A stretch of DNA of 23,818 bases from Nitrososphaerota archaeon (GTDB lineage: Archaea; Thermoproteota; Nitrososphaeria; Nitrososphaerales; Nitrosopumilaceae), in NCBI GenBank assembly GCA_022565935.1, contig JADFJY010000003.1:1-23818 (forward strand), read 5' to 3'. Positions 1-8,555 of the stretch are shown here, piece after piece. Position numbers and translations under genes: made by a program. Position 1 is the stretch's first letter; each line of letters begins with the position of its first letter. The notes below the pieces were generated by a model. The model was not told the DNA's origin and ran no database searches. It worked only from the letters and a program-made list of their open reading frames with translations.

Positions 1-398
1 CAAAATCAATATTTGTTGTACATGCACATGGAGATAATATAAGAAAACTAGAATTTTCAAAAAAATTTAAAAATTGTATTGGAACAACTCAATCAAAACC
101 TTTTAGGAAAATACAGAATTTTGGAGGTTTCACAGATGGAGATAGAGGAGTTTTTCTAGCAAATCATTATGGTGCAAAAAAAATTATTTTGTTTGGAATG
201 GATTTTGGAGATAGAATTGGAAAGTTTTCAAATACAAAAAAATCAGAAAGAAAAACAAAATTAATGAAATTACAAAGAGGAAAATCACTTTTGGAATGGT
301 TGTCAACTTTTACAAAATCAGAATTATTTACCACATCAAATCCAATTAATGGGTTTAAAAAAATATCGTACAAAGATGTTGATATTTTAATTACCTAG
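1..398 (+). CDS. MptE-like 6-hydroxymethylpterin diphosphokinase (DUF115), 3' part
   Basis: The reading frame is open from base 3 and runs off the left edge, so only the C-terminal ~131 residues are present. The visible part contains VHAHGDN, a T-Q-S-K-P segment, NFGGFTDGDRG and FGMDFGDRIG. This order matches the archaeal DUF115/MptE family, which pyrophosphorylates 6-hydroxymethyl-7,8-dihydropterin in tetrahydropterin or folate synthesis. In that family the Gly/Asp-rich loops bind ATP and metal. The first internal ATG (189) is not the true start, because the conserved motifs lie upstream of it. The family assignment is by motif memory; the specific substrate is inferred. Confidence 0.75.
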   Translation, partial: KSIFVVHAHGDNIRKLEFSKKFKNCIGTTQSKPFRKIQNFGGFTDGDRGVFLANHYGAKKIILFGMDFGDRIGKFSNTKKSERKTKLMKLQRGKSLLEWLSTFTKSELFTTSNPINGFKKISYKDVDILIT

Positions 399-402
399 AA
401 TG

Positions 403-411
403 CATTTAATA
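403..411 (+). promoter_or_regulatory. TATA-like box for the 434 gene/guaA transcript
   Basis: CATTTAATA is centred 27 bases before the ATG at 434, the spacing expected for a leaderless archaeal transcript. It probably drives the coiled-coil gene, guaA and the small gene after it. Confidence 0.45.
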
Positions 412-433
412 CCCATCCCTCATTTATCAAATT

Positions 434-1006
434 ATGAAATTCTCAGAGGAACAAGTGAAAGATATTGTTACTTTGAAGGAGAGTTTGATCGAGCAAATTT
501 ACAAACATAAAGAATCCATAGAAATGTTAGAAAAAAATATTATAATATTGGATTTATTCTTAAAGGATTCTAGTTTTACAAAAGCTTCACAGTTAGAAAC
601 ATCAAAAGTAGAAATTCAAAACAAAACAGAGAATGTAAAAAAATCTGAAGAGAATTCAATTCCAATTAAAAGAGCAGGAGATGGTAAAATAATTGCCAAT
701 GCATATGTCACACCAGAACAAGTTACCATAGTTTTAGATGATGAAATTCAGATTAGTGATGATACTCCACCCTTCAAATCATTTTTCTTAGATAGAATTA
801 TTGGAGAAATGAAAAAGAAGGATTTTGTAGATGTAGAAAATGGAAAAATCCAAAAAGAGTCGATAATTGACTACATTATAAATAAAAATGGAACAGACAT
901 TAGAGAAATTATTATCAAAAACTATAGACAAAAAGAAAGAGTAAATGAGCTAATTAACACAGCAGGATGGTCATTAACACGAATGCTTGAAAATATCAAA
1001 AAGTGA
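434..1006 (+). CDS. conserved hypothetical coiled-coil protein
   Basis: This is a 190-residue protein I do not recognise by name. Residues ~5-45 are strongly heptad-like (alternating hydrophobic, Glu and Lys residues), followed by a Lys/Glu/Ser-rich linker to ~residue 80. A more compact C-terminal region from ~85 to the end is rich in Ile, Asp and Lys and ends in a helix (WSLTRMLENIKK). No signal peptide, membrane segment or cysteine motif is visible. The ATG at 434 sits 27 bases after a TATA-like box. The stop is 4 bases before the guaA ATG, so the two genes are probably co-transcribed. That linkage is the only functional clue. Confidence 0.75.
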   Translation: MKFSEEQVKDIVTLKESLIEQIYKHKESIEMLEKNIIILDLFLKDSSFTKASQLETSKVEIQNKTENVKKSEENSIPIKRAGDGKIIANAYVTPEQVTIVLDDEIQISDDTPPFKSFFLDRIIGEMKKKDFVDVENGKIQKESIIDYIINKNGTDIREIIIKNYRQKERVNELINTAGWSLTRMLENIKK

Positions 1007-1010
1007 TAAC

Positions 1011-2534
1011 ATGGATAAAATTCTGGTTTTAGATTTTGGTTCACAATACAGTCATTTGATTTGTAGAAGAATTAGAGAGTTTTCTGTTTATGCAGAACTT
1101 GTTCCTTTTGATATCAGTTATGAAGAATTACAAAAACATAATCCAAAGGGAATAATTTTTTCAGGAGGTCCATCAAGTGTTTATGATTCAGATGCTCCAG
1201 TTCCAGAAAATAAAATTTTTGATATGAATTTACCGTTACTTGGAATTTGTTATGGACATCAATTAATTGTGAATAAATATGGCGGTAAAATAAAAAGAGC
1301 AAATAAAGAATATGGTTCTTCTTTACTTACAATTGATAATGATGAAGATCTTCTAAGTGGTATAGGAGAATCAGTAAGAGCATGGATGAGTCATGGTGAT
1401 GAAGCAGAAAAAATTCCACCAGGATTTCATGTAATAGGACATACAGAAAGTGCAAAAACTGCTGCGATTGCATCAGATGAAAAATCAATCTATGGAATTC
1501 AATTTCACCCTGAAGTGATGCATACAGAACAAGGTACTGAAATTCTCAAGAATTTTGTTTTGAAAGTATGTAAAGCAAAACAAGATTGGACTATGGAGAA
1601 TTTTATTGATACATCTGTAGAAAAAATTTCAAAGATAGAAGGGAATGTACTTTGTGGAGTTAGTGGAGGTATAGATTCAACTGTAGTTGCACTATTAATT
1701 CATAAAGCAATTGGAGATAGACTCAAGTGTGTTTTTGTAAATAATGGTTTGTTACGATTAAACGAAGAAACAGAAATTGAAGAAATGTTCAAAGATAATT
1801 TCAATGTAAATTTTACAGCAGTAAATGCAGTTGATGAATTTCTTGGGAAACTTAAAGGAGTAGAGGATCCTGAAGAAAAGAGAAAGGTTATCGGGGAGGA
1901 ATTTATTCGTATATTTACTAAATTTTCTGAAAAAAATGGTCCTTTCAAATGGTTAGCTCAAGGCACACTTTATCCAGATGTAATTGAAAGCGGAGTTTCA
2001 AAGGGACCAGCAGCAGTAATTAAGACTCATCACAATGTAGGAGGTTTACCAGATTGGCTCAATTTAGAGATTTTAGAACCACTAAGAGAATTATACAAAG
2101 ATGAAGTAAGGAAGATAGCAAAAATTTTAAAAGTCCCAGAAAAACTTTTCATGAGACATCCATTCCCTGGTCCAGGTCTAGCTGTTAGGATAATAGGAGA
2201 AGTAACCCAAACTAAACTGCAGATTGCCAGAGTAGCAAGTAAAATTGTCGAAGATGAACTAATGGAGGCTGATTTGTATGACAAAGTTTGGCAAGCTTAT
2301 GCTGCAGTTGGAGACGACAAAGCAGTAGGTGTTGTTGGTGATGAAAGAAGATATGGAAACATTGTAATGATACGAGTTGTGGATTCAGTCGATGCGATGA
2401 CTGCAGATTGGACAAGACTTCCACATGGTGTTTTAGAAAAAATTAGCAATAGAATCACAAATGAAATTGAGGATGTCACATGGGTAACGTATACAATTTC
2501 AAGTAAGCCACCTGCAACAATTGAACCCCAATAG
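1011..2534 (+). CDS. guaA: GMP synthase (glutamine-hydrolysing), single chain
   Basis: Converts XMP, ATP and glutamine to GMP, the last step of guanylate synthesis. From the ATG at 1011 it is 507 residues, close to the usual ~510-525. The N-terminal class I glutaminase has GICYGHQ (Cys80) and GIQFHPEV (His166, Glu168) as its triad. The ATP-pyrophosphatase domain starts with the PP-loop SGGIDS at 218-223. RHPFPGPGL and the C-terminal SKPPATIEPQ lie in the dimerisation domain. An upstream in-frame TTG at 987 would overlap the preceding gene and adds residues outside the family start, so ATG 1011 is preferred. In many euryarchaea the two halves are separate subunits; here they are fused. Confidence 0.97.
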   Translation: MDKILVLDFGSQYSHLICRRIREFSVYAELVPFDISYEELQKHNPKGIIFSGGPSSVYDSDAPVPENKIFDMNLPLLGICYGHQLIVNKYGGKIKRANKEYGSSLLTIDNDEDLLSGIGESVRAWMSHGDEAEKIPPGFHVIGHTESAKTAAIASDEKSIYGIQFHPEVMHTEQGTEILKNFVLKVCKAKQDWTMENFIDTSVEKISKIEGNVLCGVSGGIDSTVVALLIHKAIGDRLKCVFVNNGLLRLNEETEIEEMFKDNFNVNFTAVNAVDEFLGKLKGVEDPEEKRKVIGEEFIRIFTKFSEKNGPFKWLAQGTLYPDVIESGVSKGPAAVIKTHHNVGGLPDWLNLEILEPLRELYKDEVRKIAKILKVPEKLFMRHPFPGPGLAVRIIGEVTQTKLQIARVASKIVEDELMEADLYDKVWQAYAAVGDDKAVGVVGDERRYGNIVMIRVVDSVDAMTADWTRLPHGVLEKISNRITNEIEDVTWVTYTISSKPPATIEPQ

Positions 2535-2542
2535 TGAAAAAT

Positions 2543-2896
2543 ATGGAATACAAAAAAATGTGTAATGAAATTTTAGAATGTGATAAAAAAATTAGATATG
2601 TAGGAGTATATGATTACGGTGAACTTTATGACAAAATGAGACCAGGATTGAAGAGTTATTTATCAAGAGAAGAAACTGAATTGTCTTTATCTCAAGCAAT
2701 TTACAGATGGTCTACACGTAAAAAAACTGCCGGAAAAATTGGAAACCCTATTTTTGCATTAGCAAAATATGAAAAAATTTATCGAGTTACCATTCCTATC
2801 GATGGTGCAGGATTGATTTTGATTACTACAGAACTTGATGCAGATGTAATTAAAATTATTGATAAGATTTTAGAAATTAAAAAAAAATATTCTTGA
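2543..2896 (+). CDS. small conserved thaumarchaeal protein (possibly DUF6659)
   Basis: This is a 117-residue soluble protein. It has a helical first half with Y-G-E-L-Y-D-K-M-R-P-G and RWSTRKK, and a second half that looks like paired strands (YRVTIPIDGAGLILITTEL) followed by a C-terminal helix. It resembles a small thaumarchaeal family that I tentatively recall as DUF6659; no activity is known to me. The ATG at 2543 lies 8 bases after the guaA stop. A GTG at 2534 overlapping that stop is an alternative that adds three residues. It faces the next gene tail to tail with 10 bases between, so it ends the guaA transcript. Confidence 0.75.
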   Translation: MEYKKMCNEILECDKKIRYVGVYDYGELYDKMRPGLKSYLSREETELSLSQAIYRWSTRKKTAGKIGNPIFALAKYEKIYRVTIPIDGAGLILITTELDADVIKIIDKILEIKKKYS

Positions 2897-2906
2897 AATC
2901 CACAAA

Positions 2907-3353
2907 TTAATTAAAATCTACATTAAGAATTCCTTCAGAAATTAAATATTCTAGTGCTGTTAGTAGTTCATTTTCTGAAATTTTTGGAGGATCATCTGCA
3001 TACCAGACAAAAACATCATGAACCCAAGAAGGAATTTTAGTTGGTTCTACATTTTTTTCAGCATCATCTCTTAACTTTGAAATTAATCCATCAATGGAAT
3101 CATCTAAAGTATCTTCACGTTCAGCTTCATCTACTATTTCACAAATGGTGACAAGTTCTTCATTAAAATCAATAATATTGGAATTGTCAGAAAAAAAGTC
3201 AGATTGTTCTTCATCGGTCATGTAACAAAAGTTTTCTAGTTGGTCTTCAAGATCATCATAATATTCTTCAGGTGTTACTATTTCATCAGGTATTACTAAT
3301 TCTTCAAGTGTTTCTGATTCATCAACTTCATTCTGAGTAACAATTACTGGCAT
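2907..3353 (-). CDS. acidic protein with a degenerate IPxW/WW-type C-terminal domain
   Basis: This is a 148-residue, very acidic protein (runs of Glu and Asp through residues 10-100) without a signal peptide. The last ~40 residues read IPSWVHDVFVWYADDPPKIS followed by a segment ending in LEYLISEGI. This is a clear variant of the short module with IPxW, a WW or WY pair, an acidic turn and FxxxIxYLIxxGI. That module is common in secreted thaumarchaeal proteins and usually sits beside other extracellular domains. Here it is attached to an acidic cytoplasmic-looking region. Its function is unknown. The ATG is 27 bases from a TATA-like box that overlaps the end of the preceding gene. Confidence 0.7.
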   Translation of the reverse strand: MPVIVTQNEVDESETLEELVIPDEIVTPEEYYDDLEDQLENFCYMTDEEQSDFFSDNSNIIDFNEELVTICEIVDEAEREDTLDDSIDGLISKLRDDAEKNVEPTKIPSWVHDVFVWYADDPPKISENELLTALEYLISEGILNVDFN

Positions 3354-3374
3354 ACTTGATTTAATAATAGAAAA

Positions 3375-3384
3375 TGTTTAAACA
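3375..3384 (-). promoter_or_regulatory. TATA-like box for the 2907-3353 gene
   Basis: TGTTTAAACA, a perfect 10-base palindrome, is centred ~27 bases upstream of the ATG at 3353. It overlaps the stop codon of the secreted-protein gene, so the two genes may still be transcribed separately. Confidence 0.4.
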
Positions 3385-3773
3385 CTTTCACTAGGACCAT
3401 ATTCAGAATAAATTTTAAGTATGTAATCTCCTATCAAGTTTGTAGAATTTATACCAGGTTCAACATAATGTAAAATTTGAACTCCATACAAAGAATCATC
3501 AGCTCCACCAAGAAATCTAGGGAGAATTTCTGTATTTTTGATAATTTCTCCATCACTTACTCTAGTTACTTCCATAAAGTGATAACCATGTTGAGGATTA
3601 TAGTTTTGAATTTTAATGTTAGCCCTAACCATTTGTGGGCTTTCATCTAGATCAATTATATTTCCAGAAATAAAATCTATTGTAATTATAGGTAATTCTT
3701 CAGCAGCATAAACTTGATGTGCTTGAAATAAGATAATTACAGAAAGCAAACCAAGAATTATCTTTGAAATCAA
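3378..3773 (-). CDS. small secreted protein, unknown function
   Basis: This is a 131-residue protein with a classical signal peptide: a basic start (MISK), a hydrophobic core to ~residue 17, and a likely cleavage after QVYA at ~23. The mature part is predicted all-beta, with alternating hydrophobics and strands such as YHFMEVTRV and GDYILKIY near the end. That suggests an immunoglobulin-like or FixG-like extracellular domain, of a kind frequent in thaumarchaeal envelope proteins. No catalytic motif or C-terminal anchor is visible. The start is a TTG preceded closely by GAGGT. The exact family is not recognised. Confidence 0.7.
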   Translation of the reverse strand: MISKIILGLLSVIILFQAHQVYAAEELPIITIDFISGNIIDLDESPQMVRANIKIQNYNPQHGYHFMEVTRVSDGEIIKNTEILPRFLGGADDSLYGVQILHYVEPGINSTNLIGDYILKIYSEYGPSESV

Positions 3774-3776
3774 TTT

Positions 3777-3781
3777 ACCTC
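3777..3781 (-). promoter_or_regulatory. Shine-Dalgarno-like GAGGT before a TTG start
   Basis: GAGGT lies 3 bases before the TTG at 3773 on the minus strand. The spacing is short, but no ATG or GTG occurs near the beginning of the signal peptide, so this site supports TTG 3773 as the start. A TATA-like AGATATAACC is centred near 3808. Confidence 0.35.
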
Positions 3782-3861
3782 AAAAATCTTTTAGGTTTTG
3801 ATGGTTATATCTATAATCTACATTTTCTTTGACTAACTGATTCCAAAATGGAAATTATTAG

Positions 3862-4728
3862 TCATAGTAAACACGCACCAAAAACTCCAGCAGAATCACC
3901 CAATTTATTTTTCAGAACTGGGGTATCAACCGAGTCTGAAAAGACTTTGCTGTAAACTGATTCTTTTCCTTCAGTATACAAAAAATCAATGTTTGATAGA
4001 CCTCCACCCAAAACAATTACATCAGGATCTAAAATATCTATAACATTAGCAAGACCAATTCCAAAATTTTCTAAAAATTCATTTTTCCATTTTTGTCCAA
4101 TTTCATTATCAATGTTAGAAAGAATTTCAGGAAGGATTTGTGATTTTCCAGTTAATTCTTGCCATTGTTTTTCTAATGAAGGACCACTAATGTAGGTCTC
4201 CACACATCCAGTTTTACCACAATAGCAAGAATTTCCATTGCGATGTATGGTGTGATGTCCCCATTCACCTCCAATATTAGTTCTACCAGAATGAATTTTT
4301 CCATTAATTATAATTCCGCCACCTACACCAGTGCCCATTATCACTCCAAAGACCACATCAAATCCACAAGCTGCACCCATTTTAGCTTCAGCCATTGCAA
4401 AACAATTGGCATCATTTTCCATTGATATTTTTTTTCCTAGTTTATTTTCTAGATCTTCTTTCAGTGGTTTTCCAATCAAACATTGTGTATTACTATTTTT
4501 AATTAATCCAGTTTGTTTAGAGATTGTACCAGGTGTACATATACCTAAAGAAAAGTCAGAATTGTTTTCAGAAATACCTGAGACCAAAGATAAAATTGTA
4601 TTAATAATTTCTTGATAATTATTTTTTGGAGTTGAAACTCTTTTTCTTTCTAAAACATTTAGATTTTCATCAAGTAGAATAGCTTCTGTTTTAGTACCAC
4701 CTAAATCAATGCCAATTTTGTACAACAA
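3862..4728 (-). CDS. ROK-family sugar kinase
   Basis: An ATP-dependent hexose or N-acetylhexosamine kinase of the ROK family, 288 residues (family ~290-320). Visible features are the phosphate loop DLGGTKTE at 8-15 and the catalytic-base segment ENDANC with Asp106. MGTGVGGG at 131-138 is the second ATP loop, and GGEWGHH at 153-159 supplies the sugar-contacting Glu and His. The ROK zinc site follows as CYCGKTGCVE (Cys168, 170, 175). The sugar cannot be read from sequence; glucose, fructose/mannose or GlcNAc are all possible. The start is TTG, 26 bases from a TATA-like box, so it is probably leaderless and monocistronic. It may feed glycan precursors in an organism that does not live on sugars. 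Confidence 0.9.
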   Translation of the reverse strand: MLYKIGIDLGGTKTEAILLDENLNVLERKRVSTPKNNYQEIINTILSLVSGISENNSDFSLGICTPGTISKQTGLIKNSNTQCLIGKPLKEDLENKLGKKISMENDANCFAMAEAKMGAACGFDVVFGVIMGTGVGGGIIINGKIHSGRTNIGGEWGHHTIHRNGNSCYCGKTGCVETYISGPSLEKQWQELTGKSQILPEILSNIDNEIGQKWKNEFLENFGIGLANVIDILDPDVIVLGGGLSNIDFLYTEGKESVYSKVFSDSVDTPVLKNKLGDSAGVFGACLL

Positions 4729-4749
4729 TAATTTATCAAAATTAGAAGG

Positions 4750-4758
4750 CTTAAGTTT
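4750..4758 (-). promoter_or_regulatory. TATA-like box for the ROK kinase gene
   Basis: AAACTTAAG is centred ~26 bases before the TTG at 4728 on the minus strand, in the short gap after the thermosome gene. Confidence 0.35.
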
Positions 4759-4768
4759 TAACTAAAAC

Positions 4769-6397
4769 TTATCCCATTGGAGGCATACCGCCACCTGATC
4801 CACCTGATCCTCCAGATATAGAAATTACATCATCTATTCTAAGAATCATACATGCTGCTTCTGTTGCAGATTTGATAATCTGTTCTTTTACTACAATTGG
4901 TTCTACAACATCAATTGCTAACATATCAGCAATCTTTGTGTTTCTAGCATCAATACCAGTCCATTTATAGCCCTGATTTTGTTTTGCTCTAAGATTAGCC
5001 ATAGTGTCAATTGGATCCATACCTGCATTTTCAGCAATAGTTAATGGGATTGTCTCTAATGCTTCAGCATATTTTTTAATTGCAAGTTGTTCTCTTCCAT
5101 CAAAACTATTAGCCCATTCCTTGAGTTGTGAGGCTGCATATGATTCAGGTGCACCTCCACCTGCAACAATTTCAGGCTTTTCAATTACATCTTTTACTAC
5201 CATTAAAGCATCATGAATTGAACGATCAACTTCATCAATTACTCTTTGAGAACCACCACGGATTAGCAAAGTTACTGATTGTGGATGTTTACATCCTTCA
5301 ATGAATACCCATTTATCAGATTCAACTTTCTTTTGTTGAGCCAAATCAGCACTTCCAAGGTCTTTCTCTGAAAGATCATCCAAGTTATTAATTACACGTC
5401 CACCTGTGGCTTTAGAAAGTTTGATCATATCACTTTCTTTGACACGGCGAATTGCCATAATACCATATTTTGCAAGATAGTGTTGTGCAATATCATCAAT
5501 TCCTTTTTGACAAATCAAGACATTAACTCCAACATCACGTAACTTGTCAACCATAGTCTTTATCATTCGATTTTCTTCTTCTAAGAACATCTGCATTTGG
5601 GTTGGATCAGTAATCCGAATTTCAGAACTCATTTCAGTTTTTTCAATTTCTAATGCTGAATTAATTAACGCAATTTTTGCTTTTTCAATTTTTGTAGGCA
5701 TTCCACTATGAACAATTTCTTTATCTAAAACAATACCTTTCACAATTTGTGTATCTTGAATTGAACCACCTGCTTTCTTCTCTACTTTAAGATTATCAAG
5801 ATCAACAGTGTAATCATCACCTTTTTTGATTACAATATCAAGAATTGCATCAACAACAAGTTTTGATAAAATACCACTGTCTTCAGAAACTAATTTTGAT
5901 TGCATACTAGTTATTGCAATTTTAAGGAGATATTCTTTGTCATCAGGTCTTATTTTCTTTGATAATTCAGAGTAAATTTCAAGAGTTTTATCAGCAGCTG
6001 CTTGGTAACCCTCAACAATAATTGAAGAATGAACATCTTTTTTGAGAAGATCTTCTGCTTTGGCTAATAATGCTCCTCCAAAAATAACAGAAGACGTTGT
6101 ACCATCACCTACTTCTGCATCCACTGTTTTAGCGATTTCAACTATCATTTTGGCTGCTGGATGCTGAACATCAATTTCTTTTAGAATTGTAGCACCATCA
6201 TTTGTAATAGTAACATCACCTAAGGAATCAACTAGCATTTTATCAAGGCCTCTTGGTCCAAGGCTACTTCTAACCAATTCTGCAACTAATTTTGCTGCAG
6301 CAATGTTGTTTTGTTGAGCGTCTTTACCTTTTTGCTGTAATGCGCTCTCTTTTAGAACTAAAATAGGTCCATTTGGTCCTTGTTGAATTGATGCCAT
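4769..6397 (-). CDS. thermosome subunit (group II chaperonin)
   Basis: A subunit of the ATP-driven cytosolic protein-folding double ring, 542 residues, full length for the family. The equatorial nucleotide-binding motifs are LGPRG (46-50), NDGAT (66-70) and GDGTT (97-101, with Asp98 contacting the metal). GGGAPE occurs in the C-terminal half, and the tail is the Gly-Gly-Ser/Met-rich GGSGGSGGGMPPMG seen in thermosomes. The built-in apical lid region lies in the middle. It follows adenine deaminase on the same strand with 42 bases between, where an AT-rich stretch (GATTTAGTG preceded by five G) may serve as TATA plus BRE. Archaea often have two or three paralogues; only one is here. Confidence 0.97.
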   Translation of the reverse strand: MASIQQGPNGPILVLKESALQQKGKDAQQNNIAAAKLVAELVRSSLGPRGLDKMLVDSLGDVTITNDGATILKEIDVQHPAAKMIVEIAKTVDAEVGDGTTSSVIFGGALLAKAEDLLKKDVHSSIIVEGYQAAADKTLEIYSELSKKIRPDDKEYLLKIAITSMQSKLVSEDSGILSKLVVDAILDIVIKKGDDYTVDLDNLKVEKKAGGSIQDTQIVKGIVLDKEIVHSGMPTKIEKAKIALINSALEIEKTEMSSEIRITDPTQMQMFLEEENRMIKTMVDKLRDVGVNVLICQKGIDDIAQHYLAKYGIMAIRRVKESDMIKLSKATGGRVINNLDDLSEKDLGSADLAQQKKVESDKWVFIEGCKHPQSVTLLIRGGSQRVIDEVDRSIHDALMVVKDVIEKPEIVAGGGAPESYAASQLKEWANSFDGREQLAIKKYAEALETIPLTIAENAGMDPIDTMANLRAKQNQGYKWTGIDARNTKIADMLAIDVVEPIVVKEQIIKSATEAACMILRIDDVISISGGSGGSGGGMPPMG

Positions 6398-6439
6398 AGA
6401 TTATGCATCAATCCACTAAATCCCCCTTTTTAACATTGC

Positions 6440-8203
6440 TTAGTTAATCGGCTGGATATAATTTCGTTTTTTCACGTCTACAATTCCACCTGAGAGAATT
6501 CTAACAGATGGCAAAGCCAGAAAAGGTAAGAACAATGGAATTAGATGTGGTCTTGGAAATTTACATCCTGAATCTACAATAGAGTTATTGATTTCTTGAA
6601 AATTTGATAAAACCTTTTCAAAAGAATCTGTAGAAACAATTCCAGCAAATTGTAAAGGTAAAGAAGCTAGAATTTTGCCAGATTTTACTACAACAAGTCC
6701 ACCCTGATTCTTTATAATATGATTAGAAGCAATTGCCATATCAGAATCATCAGAACCAATAACTATCATATCATTTTCATGAAAACTCCAAGTTGAAGCA
6801 AAAGCACCTATATCTGCTCCAAAGTTTTCAAGAAATCCAATTGAATGTCGATTTGTTCCATGAATTCTATCAAATGCTGCAACTTTCCATATATCAGAAT
6901 CAAAAGAAGCAGAAACATAACCATTTTTTGAATGGAGTTCAGCTGAACCAATTTTAGTAATAATTTCAGTTTCCATAAAGATAGTGTTTGCAAGAACATC
7001 TTTCTTTTTTGATTTTATAAGAAAATCATTTTTTGAGAATTTTTTTAGTTTAACAGTTTTTTTAATCCAAGACGGGATTATTTTTTTCTTGATCGAAGTT
7101 ACAATGCTTCCATTTGAGACAACAAGTTTTCCGCCCACAAAGACTTTGACTGGTTTGAATGATTTCAAATCATCAAAAATAAGAATGTCTGCTAATTTAC
7201 CCGGTGCAATCCCACCAAGATCTTTTCCCATATTATAATAATCAAAATTATTTTTTGATGCCATAGTAATTGCATCTATGGGTTTTAGTCCAAGTTTGAT
7301 TGATTCTCTAATACAATGATCAATATGACCAAATTTTGTAATATCTAGTGGATTAAGACCATCAGAGCAAAACATTAAGCGATTAAGGAATGTGCCATGA
7401 GATAAAATTCTAGGAATGATTTCCTTTAAATCACGTCTTATAGAACCTTCCCTAATCATTACCCACATTCCAAGACGTAATCTTTCTATCACTTGATCAA
7501 AATTAATGGGTTCGTGACAAGAGAGTATTCCTGATGAAACATATGCATTAAGTTTTTTTCCGCTAATACCTGCGGTATGTCCATTTATTATACAATCACA
7601 CTCTAACATTGTTGAAAGGGATTTCATTGTTTTAGGTTCACGTAGAGTAACTTTAGTCCATGAAAAAACTTCTCCCAACCCAAGAACATGTGGATGTTTT
7701 ATTGCAGATTTTTCTTGTGATAAAGAAAGAGATTTGCTATTACTAAATTTTGCATCAACTGGAAGACCTCCAGGAACCACTTGAAAAATTCTTATTGGTA
7801 AATCTTCTCCAAGTTTGAGAAATTCTTGAAAACCTTTGTAACCTGTAACACTAACAACATCAATTGGATCAGAAAAAAGAGAAGTAACACCACAAAGAAG
7901 TGCCTTTTTTGCAAATTCAGATGGTAGTACAAATTGATCAATATGTAAATGAGGATCTGCAAAGCCAGGAGATACAAATTTATCTTTTATATCAATGACT
8001 GTAGTTTGTGGACCAAGTGTATGTGTAGCATCTGGACCAACATATGCAATCCTATCATTAATTATTGCAATCTGAGTTTTTGGAATAATTTCTTTTGTAT
8101 ATACTGACAACAAATTACAATTTTTTAAAACAAGATCAGCTTTTTTGTCACCCATTGCTACAGAATTCAAAGAGGTAATTGAATTTGCTAGCCTTGAATT
8201 CAC
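6440..8203 (-). CDS. ade: adenine deaminase
   Basis: Hydrolyses adenine to hypoxanthine and ammonia, a purine-salvage step, using a binuclear metal centre in the amidohydrolase barrel. At 587 residues it matches the bacterial enzyme. The barrel begins at PGFADPHLHID (metal-binding H-x-H). It continues with GLGEV, INGHTAGISGKKLNAY, SCHEP, RLGMWVMIREGS and the FCSDG strand, followed by GHIDH and GIAPGKLADI; the C-terminal Ade domain is complete. The usual C-T-D-D is C-S-D-G here, keeping the first Asp. The start is GTG 8203, 27 bases from a TATA-like box. It retains the N-terminal helix found in homologues, so the ATG at 8155 is less likely. Divergent from rpl44e. Confidence 0.92.
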   Translation of the reverse strand: MNSRLANSITSLNSVAMGDKKADLVLKNCNLLSVYTKEIIPKTQIAIINDRIAYVGPDATHTLGPQTTVIDIKDKFVSPGFADPHLHIDQFVLPSEFAKKALLCGVTSLFSDPIDVVSVTGYKGFQEFLKLGEDLPIRIFQVVPGGLPVDAKFSNSKSLSLSQEKSAIKHPHVLGLGEVFSWTKVTLREPKTMKSLSTMLECDCIINGHTAGISGKKLNAYVSSGILSCHEPINFDQVIERLRLGMWVMIREGSIRRDLKEIIPRILSHGTFLNRLMFCSDGLNPLDITKFGHIDHCIRESIKLGLKPIDAITMASKNNFDYYNMGKDLGGIAPGKLADILIFDDLKSFKPVKVFVGGKLVVSNGSIVTSIKKKIIPSWIKKTVKLKKFSKNDFLIKSKKKDVLANTIFMETEIITKIGSAELHSKNGYVSASFDSDIWKVAAFDRIHGTNRHSIGFLENFGADIGAFASTWSFHENDMIVIGSDDSDMAIASNHIIKNQGGLVVVKSGKILASLPLQFAGIVSTDSFEKVLSNFQEINNSIVDSGCKFPRPHLIPLFLPFLALPSVRILSGGIVDVKKRNYIQPIN

Positions 8204-8225
8204 GGTAATTAATTGGATTTTGCAT

Positions 8226-8234
8226 CTATTATAG
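8226..8234 (-). promoter_or_regulatory. TATA-like box for ade
   Basis: CTATAATAG on the minus strand is centred 27 bases before the GTG at 8203, supporting a leaderless ade transcript starting at that GTG. Confidence 0.5.
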
Positions 8235-8243
8235 ATTCAATGC

Positions 8244-8251
8244 TTAAATTA
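8244..8251 (+). promoter_or_regulatory. TATA-like box for rpl44e-rps27e
   Basis: TTAAATTA is centred 27 bases before the ATG at 8274. It is a few bases from the opposing ade box, so the two promoters are back to back. Confidence 0.45.
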
Positions 8252-8273
8252 CGGTTGAAAAGGTTTCGTTGAT

Positions 8274-8555
8274 ATGAACATTCCAAAGGTGATGAGAAAG
8301 TATTGTCCTAAATGTAAGACACATACTGAACAAAAGGTCTCCATTTACAAAGCTGGAAAAAGACGTGGTTCTGCTAGAGGTGAACGCCGTCATGCAGAAA
8401 GAAAACATGGATACGGAGGACAGAAATTCCCAAAACTTGCAAAACCAGCCAAAGTTACAAAAAAAGTTACTCCTATCATGACATGTACTGTATGTAAAAA
8501 GAAATATAATAAACCAGGCATTAGAATTAAAAAGTTTGAGTTGGTGGCAGTATGA
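8274..8555 (+). CDS. rpl44e: 50S ribosomal protein L44e
   Basis: A large-subunit ribosomal protein of archaea and eukaryotes, 93 residues, the normal archaeal length. The first zinc pair is YCPKC (Cys11, Cys14) and the second is MTCTVC (Cys71, Cys74). The basic middle carries RRGSARGERRHAERKHGYGG, the part that threads into rRNA near the E site. Overlaps rps27e by four bases (ATGA), so the two are translationally coupled, the usual archaeal pair. Confidence 0.97.
   Translation: MNIPKVMRKYCPKCKTHTEQKVSIYKAGKRRGSARGERRHAERKHGYGGQKFPKLAKPAKVTKKVTPIMTCTVCKKKYNKPGIRIKKFELVAV

Noticed and set aside
987..1010. Upstream TTG start for guaA
   Set aside because: It overlaps the previous gene and adds residues before the conserved start; the ATG at 1011 fits the family.
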